Part shown: positions 34,173-46,443 of the stretch, piece by piece
Numbering within the stretch: position 1 is the first letter of the stretch
How the letters are laid out: every line of letters begins with the position of its first letter
Origin: Marasmius tenuissimus
Lineage: Eukaryota > Basidiomycota > Agaricomycetes > Agaricales > Marasmiaceae
Direction of reading: 5' to 3'
Assembly (NCBI GenBank): GCA_029532415.1
Contig: JAQOTA010000008.1
Location: 186,001 to 250,000 of the forward strand
DNA length: 64,000 bases
Program-made: the position numbers and the translations under genes
The notes under the pieces: generated by a model
Database searches by the model: none
Seen by the model: only the letters and a program-made list of their open reading frames with translations
Told to the model about the DNA's origin: nothing

Positions 34173-35886
34173 GTGATTGTAGCTCAATCCAGTACCGATA
34201 CAACTTTTTCATTCATCTCATGTCATGACAACCTCGAGACTCCCAATAATCCCAGTGTCGAGGCGGTGGTGTGAATTCAGAAGTGTCTTGCCCGACATAC
34301 TAGTGGGGGACTTTCCATAGAGTTCAATTCTGCGAGCTCAATCTCCAAGACTGAAATGACAAATTTCTAACGGATCGTGACCCTCTTTTATTGACTGAAT
34401 CAATATCTTGGGTCCAAGACGCCGATGATGGGTGGCTTTGAAGAGCTGGGGCGGTAGATGTACGTGGGACGGGGATGAGGTCGATTTGCAGGGAAGGATG
34501 CTCGATAGTCTCATTACTTGCTCCTATCACTTTGTTTCATTGCATCATTTCGAGCAAAGTTCAAGAACTGAACATTTATTTTGCCAGCCAAGGTGAGGCT
34601 CCCAGAAGTAAGTCGTGAGTTGTAGATTTATGAGGTCCAGTACGACTGAAAGGCACACAAGTATGTTCCTGCTCTGGATATAAACCCCCCGAGCGGGGAC
34701 GAACAAACAAGACCTCCCAAGCCATACCTTCGAGAGCCCATCTTCCCCGTTGACGTGTTGTAGGCGACCAATGGTTTATGTTGTTGTGTAGGTTCAGCTC
34801 TTGGAACTTACTTAGTAAGACCGGGTGGTTACTTCTCCGACAAACCATCTACAAAACCAAGGAAGTGGAGCCTAAGTTCGAGTCAACTGAATGAAACGAG
34901 AGGAGTTGAGACATGGCCTACAAATTCCCATAATAACTATTTCCGACATCATCTGAGCTACTAACCCCGACTCACGCTCTAAAGATAGAACCTCGGGTTC
35001 ACAAATTTGTGGAAACTCATTCCAACGCAGTATAGGCTACTCTGCTAGGCCCATCGACTAGGGCAAACTGATAGCTAGGACATGTCCGGAAACTAATCCG
35101 CTAAAGGTTCTTGATCATTACTGCACTCCAGCGAGTAGAGCATCTCGAGCATCTGAGAAGCCATTAGTAGTCAGTCGCGCAAAGCAATCGAGAAGTGCAA
35201 GAACTCGCCTGACTAAAGACCTCCACCCTCTTGGTGATTCTCTGATTAGAATAGTGCACTAATAGTGCTCCAGAGCACAATGTCCGTGACAGCGCCTCCG
35301 AGTTTGCAAAAAAACGGAAAGCCTGTTTAAAGACGTCAGCCCAGAGCAATATCGTGAGAAAAACGCTTCATTACCACACGAATGTTCGACTTGTCGACGA
35401 CAACACGCATCCTAGGCTTCAACGTGCGGGAAGGTCAATCCTGGTCTTCCCAAGTTGCTAACGACGAGCCTAGTCGTACCATGAACGTCACTCAACATTG
35501 TTGATCTCCAGTTGCGAGACGGTTCTTGCTGTCCTCAAGAATGGCCTGATCCATTGACAGGAAGGAAGGCAATCAAGTCCATCGACGATAGCGAACGTAC
35601 CAGCAGCATTGATTTGTGTACAGTCGAGGCTGAACATTGGACATCGAAGTGTTCTGTATCCTGACTACGGATGCGCACGGCACCAATACTGCTCATTCAA
35701 TCTTGAGCGGAACATTTTTGTCGACATATTTCGCTTTTGAGTTGCTCTATACGCCTACGGAGCATAGTTAAACGTATAGCTGGGGCCAAGGGACATACTA
35801 AATGCGCCACTCTTGAGTTTATAAATCCCCTGACGTTCAACCAGGAGGCAGTTGATCATAGAGGCCGTCCAGAGCTTTCTTGACAT
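34173..35886. other. Intergenic; first part duplicated at 43.8-44.2 kb
   Basis: About 34370-34860 matches 43800-44160 (GATGGGTGGCTTTGAAGAG against GAAGGATGGCTTTGAAGGG; GCCAGCCAAGGTGAGGCTCC against GCTAGCCAAGGTGAAGCTCC). Minus frames there share LGASPWLA but are otherwise not conserved. From 34870 to 35886 I see no repeat partner, gene or RNA. Confidence 0.35.
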
Positions 35887-37176
35887 TCACGCTAATACCT
35901 GCCAGTCACCACCTTCGTAATGTGAGCTTGTAGTTATTAAGAGTACCAGAGCTCTTCGATGTCGATTCGAATTATGACTCAGTAGGATCAAGGTTGAAAT
36001 CGACAGTCTGAATAGAAAAGTATCGCGAAAGTGAGCAACGCGGCGTGTTTGAATCGATAGTAGAGGTATAATGGGCGGGATCCGACCGTGTAACTGCAAG
36101 GTGAAGTACACCGAGCAACAATACTTGAGTGAGTTGAAATATACTTCTGCGATTTGTCACTGATCACCGCTTTTTGTAGGCTCTCATGGTGCGGGATCAG
36201 TCATCTCATATGCTACACATGCATTGTGGCCGCGTTGCATTCTATTCTCGCTCGGTTTCTCAAAACGGGATTGTCTACCACGATGCCCGACAGAGATTTC
36301 TAGACAGTCCCCAACTATCAGGTCTTTCCTGTTCCTTCCTCAGTCGGCATCCATGAATGGATGGATCTTCCGGATGATCCTGATGGGAGGGAACCTTGTC
36401 ATAGGTTCCATTCCGGGATGAATGGTAAGAGCGGAGTTTTTTTTACATCTGGCTTTCGCTTTGCCGCCCTGTTACCCAAATTATAGCTGCTATGATATCA
36501 CTCTCACCGTCTTTATATAGGTGTTCGGTGCTCTCAATGGCCTTGTATCAGGACCGGTATGACCAGCGGAGCAGAAAGTTTACACATCTAGAAGGCGCCT
36601 TTTTCTCTCTCGACTCACAGCCCAGACTCTGATCGATGTCTTCTATCAGAATCTACAGCATTGACTGCACAGGCTCGTGATTTTGAGGTGTACACTACTC
36701 ATATGGGAAGAATTAAGCGGTCATTGAACCCAGTGTGGCAGTATTGCGCTCACAGGGCTACAAGACATAGAGAACTCAAAACTACAGTAAGTACTGCACG
36801 GTAATTATATTACAAGCGCACCGGGAACTCCCTCATAGTTATTTCACGGGATGCTTGGAATCCCCCCACTACAGTCTCTCCCCCTGCGCGACGAGGCAGT
36901 GTACCATGCGTGAGATTCATCACTACAGCAAGAATATCAGGACATTGCCACAGGCACGATCTCTTTCGCTATCAGTTATGAGTCTGTTCAAAGTCACTGG
37001 TTCGGTGAACTTTAACAGGAAAAACACAGCACATTTGTAACACGTCGACCACGAGACCAGCTTGGGTTCACATAAACATCAATGGGTGTTGCCCATCGGT
37101 CTCTCTCTCCCTGTTATCTGTTCCACGGGATTTCCCCTACCTTTCTTTCCTTTCTGGTCTTCCTCACTCTACTAGA
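35887..37176 (+). repeat. Upstream module of family A copy 4
   Basis: Same layout as the modules before copies 1-3, including the block at 36525-36574 and GTGTACCATGCGTGAGATTC near 36900. Confidence 0.55.
36525..36574 (+). promoter_or_regulatory. Conserved block upstream of A copy 4
   Basis: Copy 4 version of the block at 2521: ATGGCCTTGTATCAGGAC and GGTATGACCAGCGGAG. The TATAAAATAAAG part is missing. Confidence 0.25.
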
Positions 37177-39841
37177 ATGGCTGATATCAGGTTCTTGACG
37201 AACGCAAGCAATGTCCAAATTGGTGATGGTGCAACCTTTCCGATCGTGGGTAGGGACCAAGTCAACGTTTACAATGACTCGGGGAGGGAGTCACAGTGGA
37301 TTACTTTGGTGCGTGCAAATATGTGTTGTTGAGCATCAAACTTTGAATCTCAAGTCTAGAATGGGGATACTTATCGAAGGATTCCCGTAGGGGATATCAT
37401 TGTACGGAGGAATGTGTCTTCGACAGTTATGAATGTCACTGTCGACACCCGACGCCAAGTATCAGCTTCTGGGGCATCACATGAATTGGGGGAGTCAAAA
37501 GTGGTTAAGCTCAGGAAGACGACCCAATACGTTGGATTATTGGGACTTCCAGGAGGTTTTACTGCCGTGAAGGTCGAGACGGTGGAGAAAGATCAAGCCA
37601 AGGAACTGACCAACGTGAGTACACTCTAAGATATTGAATATAAGGGATAACAATACAAGTTCCCGTAGATAATGAAGCGGCTGTGTCGAGAAATGTCGTC
37701 GCAACGGTACATCAAACTCCTTCTAACTGGTGCATCACTGATTCAACTCTCACCAGATCACCACTAATCACCCAGCTGGTTGGATTAGGCTGGTCGGAGC
37801 GGCCGACATTCTTATTTCACGACGGTAAGAATCCTTCTCAGTGAGGATCGGCATATATGTTGACTGCGAAACATCGTAGAACTTGCAAATGGTGACGAAT
37901 ACACTGACGAGATTATAGCAGAAGGAAATTGGATTGTATACTACTACCTTTGGTATACACAGGTACGCTCGGTCTTTCAATGTCCAGCATCGGCTGATAG
38001 TGTTTTTAGAAATCCTCGCTTGATGCTTTGCGGGGCGATAAGAGTCTTATGATGCTGGTGAGTGGGTTATTAATAGAACCAAATACCTATTAATAGCACA
38101 GCAGGTATCAGAGGAGGAGATGTTTTGGATGTTCAACCCCAGAACGCACGCTTGGCAGTACGACGTGGCTTCTGTTTTCATTTCACCACCGAGCGAAAAC
38201 ATCTCTCTCGACTCATTCTACTGTTACCCACCCCCACTTCGCCAAGACACTCGTCCACGACTCGACGCTGACGGAATTGTCTCCTGCTTCGAAGAGCAAT
38301 TCGGTGACTTCTTACATCTGATTGCATCAGCGGGGGTAGCGAAGCACGTCAAAGACCTGTCGGACTTTGCACGACACGGTTATTTGACTTTCGGGGCCAT
38401 CGTCGACTGCAACAAACCCGAAGTTCTGGCCTACTTCCCTTCCACCCCTTCTCCCAAGTGGAATTGTTGGAGTTTCACTGCCGATGTGAAGGCCAACTAT
38501 TCTACCTCTGGTAAGTCCATCTCCTCGTCCCATCATCCCTTGTGCTGAGTTGTCCAGTCCCTTCCTGTGTTGATCTTTCATTCCAAAACATCGACCGTAA
38601 CCGAATGGAGATTCACTTCTCTCTTCGCCTTCCGGATCTACTTCCACCTCGCACTGCGTACCTCAGCCAATCTGTTCCGTTTTTCGAAGACTGTGATGAT
38701 TTGTATAATGACCTCGGTGAGTTTCCCTAACATATTCCTACTTTCTCCCGCCAATGCCAATTTTTGCACAGTGTTTATTGATGAGGTCCGATTCTCCCTT
38801 GTTGGCACCTTCCAATCCAACCCCGCGAGTTCCACTACCCCGGCGTACCTGTTCGTTCCGCCCACTCCTGTTGAGGTGGTCAATAACGTATATTGTATAC
38901 GTTATCCCCTTCCCGGTACTCTCTTCTTCTGGTGCTCGGATCCCGATGGACAAAATGTCATTTTTGAGGAGAACTGGGAGGCATATGGAATTCCTCAGCT
39001 AGAAATCATCACACGGATTGGTTCGTCGTGGTACTGGGTTGTTTACACAACAATTCAGGATCATCTAGGGAAGAAGAGCTGCACTCTGGATGGGAGGCAA
39101 TATGCACGGGAACACGGTTATCCTGAGCTGATATACGGTGAGTGATGGTTTGGCGAGATACTCGAGACTATCTTCACATCCAGAACATTAGGCGACCCTC
39201 ACAATCACACAATCGCGATTGTCAAAGAGCCAGATACACCTGAAGAAATCGACAGTTTCTCCGAGTGGTCAGAACACCAAGGTTAGTCTTTCCATTCCCT
39301 ACTATGCCAATCCTACTCATAATAGAGCTGTAGATGATGCCAATGATAAATATTCGGTACCTCTTGATCAACCCAGCAGCAAAGCGCCAGACACCCAATG
39401 CATTGAGGCCGACCAAATCAACACATGCCCAGGTAGAAATCCTTATGACCCCCCATCTAAGTCTTGTTTCTAACCCGTTCTCAGCTACTTCAACGTTAGC
39501 TGAAGATGACCAAGAGGGCCCCAAAGCACGCATTACTCATGGTCTAGGTCAGTGTCCCTTGGGTAGTGTAATTGTTCCATACTCTAGTGCTGACCCCAAA
39601 TGAACCTCCCACAGCACCATCGCGTCGTTCTCAATCCCATAGCAATGAGTATCAACCACCGGCATGGCCTCGAGCTATATACGAGCTTTTTGTGCTGGTT
39701 TGGTCGATTGTTGTGGTCGTACTGTCCGTTGGTTATGAGAGAGTGACACGTGCAGTGGGCAGTACAAACCCGGAGAATATGGGTGTTGGATCGATAGTCG
39801 AGACGGGGAAAGAAACCACGGATGCCCGACAAACGGACTGA
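37177..39841 (+). CDS. Family A copy 4: 13-exon tail-anchored-like protein, unknown function
   Basis: Exons are 37177-37308, 37360-37614, 37669-37706, 37757-37824, about 37880-37962, 38010-38057, 38105-38510, 38558-38716, 38772-39137, 39192-39281, 39328-39432, 39485-39547 and 39615-39841; the product is about 679 residues. It is closest to copy 3 (MADIRFLTNASN; identical tail GVGSIVETGKETTDARQTD-like). In exon 7 the otherwise conserved FC after PEW is replaced by NCWSF, as in copy 6. All donors are GT. Its flanks are a full upstream module and a downstream module, so it is a complete unit. Function unknown. Confidence 0.8.
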
Positions 39842-40140
39842 TCAGTACCCCGACGTGGAATGTATATAAAAATGGGCGAACAATTGTGATATTAAACATG
39901 CACCGTGCTCGTTCATAGTATCAATCACTCTATTGAATGACGTGAATATGCCCAAGTAATTTGCAAACCTCATCATATAATATCTTTTCATGTTCTGCTA
40001 GGTACCTGGATAAATAGTAACATAAGTACAAGGTCTAGTCAAATCAAGATCACAATTCTACTGATACCCTGAGGCTTCAGTGACCACTAGGGTGACCAAT
40101 ACTAAACGGAACTAGCGCTTTCATCACAATAGGACACTAC
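39842..40140. repeat. Downstream module of A copy 4, shortened
   Basis: About 300 bp match the flank after copy 3, then the match stops near 40145 within the GGACACTACGGCG block and E-module DNA begins. The family B exon has been lost here. Confidence 0.45.
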
Positions 40141-43100
40141 GGCGATATACACGTGAGCCTCGAAAAGGATAGATAGAAAATCAATGGAATGATGCTCACC
40201 TCACGTATTCTGCATATCATTTCCTCGAAACCGGCCTTTCGTCCCTCCCTAGCTTACTGTAGCATGGGTCTACGACCTTACTACTTGCCCCGAGTTCTAC
40301 ACCAACCCAGAAGTCATAACCGGTCGTAACACGCTGCCCTCAATCACCTTGTGAGTGGTATAACGGCGAGAAAGAGAGCGAGATGCCCATACATAAATGC
40401 TCCATTGCGGGAATCGAGTCTCTAGCCGGATACAATGTGACTGATCCCTCGTATAAGAGCGCTTGACGATGTAAGTTTCTTGCAGCAAGCCAGGTCTCAA
40501 CACACCAAACACCGGACTAGACAATGATGAAGACCAGTTGTGTAGCATGTACCGTCGTTCGTAGCATGCGCAGCTTACGCCATGGGTAGTATTGTGAGTA
40601 AGGTATTGAGATCTACCGGCAATCTGTATTGGTCTTCTCTTCGCCGATAGATGCTGAAGCTTCTCTTGAAATAGCAAGTGATTAGTACATCGAAGGTAAG
40701 AGAACAATAACTCTTTGTACTCACCGTGGCAACTCAAACCCCCCGAGATTTACATCCTTTAGCTTTCTCTTGCTGACGTCTTCCCCATCACAACGCTCAT
40801 GATGAGTCTAGAGCAGGGATTATTCTCCATAGAATCACCGGTGTTAACCATCTTGTTAACAGGCGGGCATATCGAGGAAAGATGTAGGCTTGTGATCAGT
40901 CCATCTTGTATTCGCCGGCAAGCGTGAACACAATGGGGGCTCCAAGAGTTTTAGCAAGTCCGGGTTGACGAGACAGTTCATTGGTCGTTATAGGAAGTTT
41001 CGGGTAGTTCTTGTGGTGGTACGTACAGCTTTGGTTCTGAACAGTCTGTATAGCACGAAGTTGACCCTATAAGCAGGGGGCAAAGTCAAAGTAGCATACA
41101 TATGAATCGTTGCCACTCCGTACCCTAAATGACGCGTTCTAAGTGAGCTGGAGGATTCTTGGCATGATGTGATATATGACTGTAGTGAGGAATTGTAGTT
41201 TGGTGTTGTAGGCTATTTGAAAATGACTGCTCGGTGATACGTTTCCCCAATATCCTATGAACGGCAAAGCGGGTTAACGAGGGAAAGAGAAGAAAGACAC
41301 AGTTAATTTACTCGCCTGAGCCTGATTCGTACTCCTCCTCAACGGCAGAATCCTCACAAGCCAAACACGCTGACTAACCACCGGGCTCCGAGCGGCTGGA
41401 AGATCTGCTTTTGTGAGATTCAGTTGAATAGACAGCGGCTTTCGACGGCTCAAACCTAGTCAAAAAAAGAGAACGTTGTTGCGCATAGATATTGGCATGT
41501 AGAGAAGTCAAAGCGCACATTTGAGACCACCTTGAGCGAGGTAAAGACCACCCCACAAGGTAGCGGGTGGTACATCCTCAAAGCGATTCGTTCGATGCCA
41601 CCACCATCATCTATGCCCTGGCCTCGACTGTGAATTTTACTACAGGTTGGGATAGACAAAGAGAGTAGCTCTTGGCCATTAGTCTCTCATTTTGTATATG
41701 GCTATTGCTAGGGGTCCAGCAGCTATGATTGCGGCAACCGAGAGCCCAACGAGTTTCGAGCAGGGCTGGGTGAGCAGTAACGGCGGTACTAAAGCTTGGA
41801 AGTCCGGTACTTCATTCTAGGTAGACCGTAAGATGTGGGTAGACCCATCGGCCGTTAGATAACAGGGTTTGATTCCGGTTTCGAGTAGATCTGGACGGCA
41901 AGAACAATCACTTTTAGTACAATCAGAGAAACAGACGAGCAGGACGCACCGGGAGTTAGACGAGACACAGAGCCTTGGGGTTTCTTGATTGTTTTGATAC
42001 ACCCACTTGTGAGCTTCTATAGCTAGTACCAATCTCGTTCAATGTCGATGAGCCCAAGGTTCCTCTTGAGTGGAATTTACCTGGGGCATCGCAGCGATGT
42101 TCTGAAAGAAAAACTAGATAGCCGCGCAAAGCGATGGGGAACTCATCATATCCTCTCCCCGGCACCTTGAGCACCGTCTACCCTCCAGCTTCGTAAAAGC
42201 CGAGGGGATGGCTCTATCACGGTGACTAACTTTTATTATACCCAATCGTGCCTTGTAAGGCGACCACAAGCGCGAGTGTCGACTCTGCACCTAAAATGAC
42301 CAAACGTGCGCGTGGGCCTCGAGGAAAAATAGGAATTCAACGGTATCACGCTGACTGAACAAACCCCACATATTGCTTTCTCGATATCGGCATTCTGTTC
42401 CTCCCTAGCTTCCTATAGTGAGGTTCTACGATCTCAATACTGGCTCTGGATCCTCCACCAATCCAAAAGATTATAACTCGCCATAATACACCGAGAGGGC
42501 GTGAGCAACAGCGACGAAAGAGAAGAATTCCCACTTGGAGGTCCGGTACTTGGTACGAGAGCGTTCGATGAGGTAGGTTCCTTCTCTTCGGTCCAACCAA
42601 TGATACCTGAGCAATGACCAAAGGGCTGAAACCAGCCTTGGGCCATATGCCGTTGCTCGTAGCGTGCACAACCTATAGTGAATGCAGGTGAGTGGACAAG
42701 AGCAATACGAGATCCCGGTCGCTCGGAATGGCTTTCTCTTCACCGATGGACTCTGAGCTGTCTACATGGTAAACGGTCAGTACTCTGGATCAAACATGAA
42801 TGACTTTCCTAACTCACCGTCCTCACTCTAGCCCTCTTAAGATTCTCTGCTAGCTATGCCCTCCCGCAGGCTTTTCCTCACCCTCCCCTGATCATGACAA
42901 TCATATCGAGCGTACGGCAAGAGTAACTGTCCATGGAATGGTTGGCATGAACAATATTGATGACGGATAGACACAACCAGGAGCTCTAACAACGCACGAC
43001 CGGATGACCGACAAGCACAGAACAATCCTGGTGCACAGCTTCGAGCCGGTGTCTGCCCTTCGACATAGATTCAAGCGCTGGAAAATGTTGTGGTTTGTGA

Positions 43101-43790
43101 TGACAGATGGGCTTCATAAGATGTAGCGTGGGAGGATCGAGGTAGAAAGGTGTCTGCCTGGTCGTCGAAGGGAGGTTCAAGGCACCTTTTTGTGGTTGTG
43201 CGTTGAGTCTAGTGTCGAACGGGTCGTCTAGAGGTCATCAAAACCAGCATACATGTAAATTATTGCGACGTAGCTCGTGCCATATACGATGTGTCCTGTT
43301 TTAGCCACAGTCTGGATGGTTTCCTTATGCGCCATGGATACGGTGATACGTGACTAGTATAAAAAACGACACGAGGCCGTGACTCGCCGGGGGGGTTCTG
43401 CTGCCGGTTGAATTTGTCAAAAGAGATAGCTTTTTACTCACAATCTCTCGCTTTGTAGACCGGTACCACCAGGAGTCCAGCAGCTGTGCTGCGGAGAGTA
43501 GAAATCCAACGAGTTTCGAACAGGGATGGGTCGAGAGTTCGGAGGGAGATTTTGAACTTCTGGAGGTAACAGTACTGTGATTACGTGATCAATATTGATG
43601 GCATTTGACTTTGAGGGTTTGAGGGTACTTGTGGGTGCGTGATATGGATTTGACGTTTGTCGTCCAGAGCCAACGTGATTGTTGAGGCACAATTCAAACT
43701 AAAGATTACCTACGATCTCCTCATGTAATAGACACAGCTTGAACTTGAACACCCATGTAAGTTACTCATTTACCTCATCAATGATATGAC
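40141..43790. repeat. E modules, copies 3 and 4 in tandem
   Basis: Two partial E modules follow each other: the GTAGC.TGGGTCTACGACC block occurs at 40255 and again as GTGAGGTTCTACGATC at 42415, and AGGAGTCCAGCAGCTGTG-like sequence at 41715 and 43470. Minus-strand hints of old exons are DSMENNPCSRLIMSVVM (near 40840), GGGIER..MYHPLPCGVVF (41456-41659) and IVEPHYRKLGRNRMPI (42375-42470). The 146-codon minus frame at 40297-40737 includes part of this but is not kept open elsewhere. No complete gene is defended. Confidence 0.4.
43579..43589. promoter_or_regulatory. Recurring GATTACGTGAT motif, site 5
   Basis: Same core and the same downstream sequence (GGCATTTGACTTTGAGGG...GTGATATGG) as site 4. 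Confidence 0.3.
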
Positions 43791-45789
43791 AATCTCTCTT
43801 GTTTTGACTGGGGTCAATAATGCTAGCCGGAGACGCCAATGAAGGATGGCTTTGAAGGGTTCCGTCGGCATGTGTACGTCGGATGAGTATGAGGTCGATC
43901 TCCATAAGTGCTCAATTGCTGCACCATCTGTTCATATCGCCACATCCAAGAACACCATTCCAAGCAAGCCTCAACGACCAAATGCTTTTCTTGCTAGCCA
44001 AGGTGAAGCTCCCAGGTGTAGGTCATGTCTTTTCGAGGTCCTGTACGAGCAACAGGCACAGAAATTGTTCCGACAACTATGACGCCCCGACAAAATATAC
44101 AGTCTTTGGGCGGTAAAAAACCAACGGCACCTCCCGAGCCATTTTTCTGGCGGTAGTAACCAACAACTGAATCACGATTTCGGACTCGTCAGACTCGGCC
44201 TTTATATGCTCAGGCTGAGTGAGGATAAATAAGAGAAAGGATAAGTAGGGCGAGGTCCTCTGCACTTATACCACATGAGAGCCCGAAAACAGTCGTCATA
44301 AACGACATACTTACACGGTTGGGAGAAGAAAGCACGGAGTTTTGAGCCCAGTCAATTTACTCGCCCTCAATATCTGAAAGTTCAAGCTTCGCTTGAACCT
44401 GCTTCCCACCACCCATGACTCGTCGACTCTCATCCGGACTTGAATGATTCGACGCGACATGTAACTTCTGTGATCTCAAAAGCCCTCAACGAGTTGTTAC
44501 AAGATACCCTTCTGTCAATGGACTCCTTTTGATCAATTTTGTTCGGTAAGTGCAACGCTCGGCCTCATATCGCGCGTCTGAGGAACGTGGGCACCTAGAC
44601 AAAGAATACAATTCGGACTACTGGGCTTGAATCCAGACGAGACTGTTACTGGAGTAAATCGAGTATACATTCGCCAGGAGAACGACTTGAGTGCGAATGG
44701 GTGCATTTGTCTATTCCGCCCTCCTCGTTCAAATCTAATAACCTGCCTTCCTTGGATTTTTTTGGCACTGATGGCACGGGGCGGTCCTCTCAGACAAAAA
44801 GTACGATATGAAAATCGAAGTATGATCCATTGTCATCTACTATAATTCACGGTAGATTCAACTACAAGGGTTCTAGAAGCGACACTAAACTCGTAGTACT
44901 CTTCAGTCTGCTCAGTCATGAGGGGATCTCTCGGAACACCTTGACGGAGAATAGTGTGGTAGTCAGCACCGGTTCAAGATGAGAGCTGGCCTGCGTCAGT
45001 GGTTCAGCCCCTCAGTTTTCCTGTTTCCCCACAGGTGACAATGGTCCCCATGATTCTGCCCTCACAGTGTTAATTTAGTCGTTTAGCACTCAACACAAAA
45101 AGGTCACTCATCTCCCACCTTGCGTGCGATGATATCTGGCATAGTGACCTGTGGTCCTGTACCAGGTCTGAAATAACTACTAATGAAGGCCCGGGAGCCT
45201 TTGGGTCGGCCAGTAAACATGGCAGGAAGATCGGCGGCACTGACCCACGTGGTTTTCACAACTCTTAAGTACCTTTATTTTGGGTTACTCTACACAGGCT
45301 CGCGATATCGAGGTGGGTGTACCGCTCACTCAGGAGTCGGGACGAAATAGACGCTCATTGATCTCGGCGTGGCGCTCGTAGTATTGAATGACCTGCAGAG
45401 GCCAGGGGTTCGGTACATCCTGTATGAAAAGGTTCTGTGCAATTTTAGTTCACCCAGAATTCCAGGATTGATGTCTTTCAGCTGTTTTCCACGGGTATAT
45501 TTTGAATCTCCCCACATTATTTCTTTGATTGCACGATCAGGCAGTGAAGTTCTTGTCGTGCGTGGGAGCCATCACAACAGCAAGAATCCAACGGCATTGC
45601 CACGGCGTCATGACTCTGTTCGAAGGCACTGGTTCAGTGGACTTAACGAGAATAAACACACAGCATGTTTGTAGTAGGGGGTCACATAAGCATTGATGGG
45701 CGTTTTCCGTCTGTCACCCTCTCGCTGTCGTCTGTTCAAGACAATTCTCCCATCTTTCTTTCCTCTCGGCTTTTCCTCGATCTACCATC
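43791..45789. repeat. Duplicated block and upstream module of A copy 5
   Basis: 43800-44160 repeats 34370-34860. From 44330 the DNA resembles the start of the upstream modules (GGAAGAAAGCACGGAG), and 45540-45789 matches the 250 bp before the other A genes. Between 44450 and 45300 there is no match and no supported gene. Confidence 0.4.
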
Positions 45790-46443
45790 ATGGCTGATAT
45801 CAGGTTCTTGACGAACGCAAGCAATATCCAGATTGGTGATGGTGCGACCTTTCCAATCGCAGGTAGGGACCAAGTCACGATTTACAATGACTTGGGGATG
45901 GAGTCACAGTGGATCACTTTGGCGCACACTGCGGAATCATTTGTTCTGTCGAGAATAACACTTTTAACCTCGAGTCTAGAATGGGGATACATATCGGAGG
46001 ATCCCCATGGGGGATATCATCATACGGAGGAATGTGTCTTTGGCGGTCCTGAATGTCACTATTGACAATCGACATCGAGCATCAACCTCTGGGATATCAC
46101 AAGATTTGGGGGAACTTAAAGTGGTTAAACTCAGGAAGAAAACCCAACATGTTGGACTATTGGGACTTCCAGGAGGTTTCACTGCAGTGAAGCTTGAGAT
46201 GGTGGAGAAAGATCAAGCCGAGGAGCTGAGCAATGTGAGGACAATCCAAGAGGTTTGATATAAAGGATAACAATACAAGTTCCCACAGATAATGGAGCGC
46301 CTGTGTCGAGAAATGTCATCTCAATGGTACATCAACCTCCTTCCAACTGACGCACTACTGATTCAACTCTCACCAGGTCGCCACTGATCACCCAGCTGGT
46401 TGGGCTCGGTTGGTCAGAGCGGCCGACATTTATATTCCATGAT

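Noticed and set aside
40297..40737. A 146-codon minus-strand ORF
   Set aside because: It spans E-module DNA whose other copies are interrupted by stops at several places; composition is not convincing.
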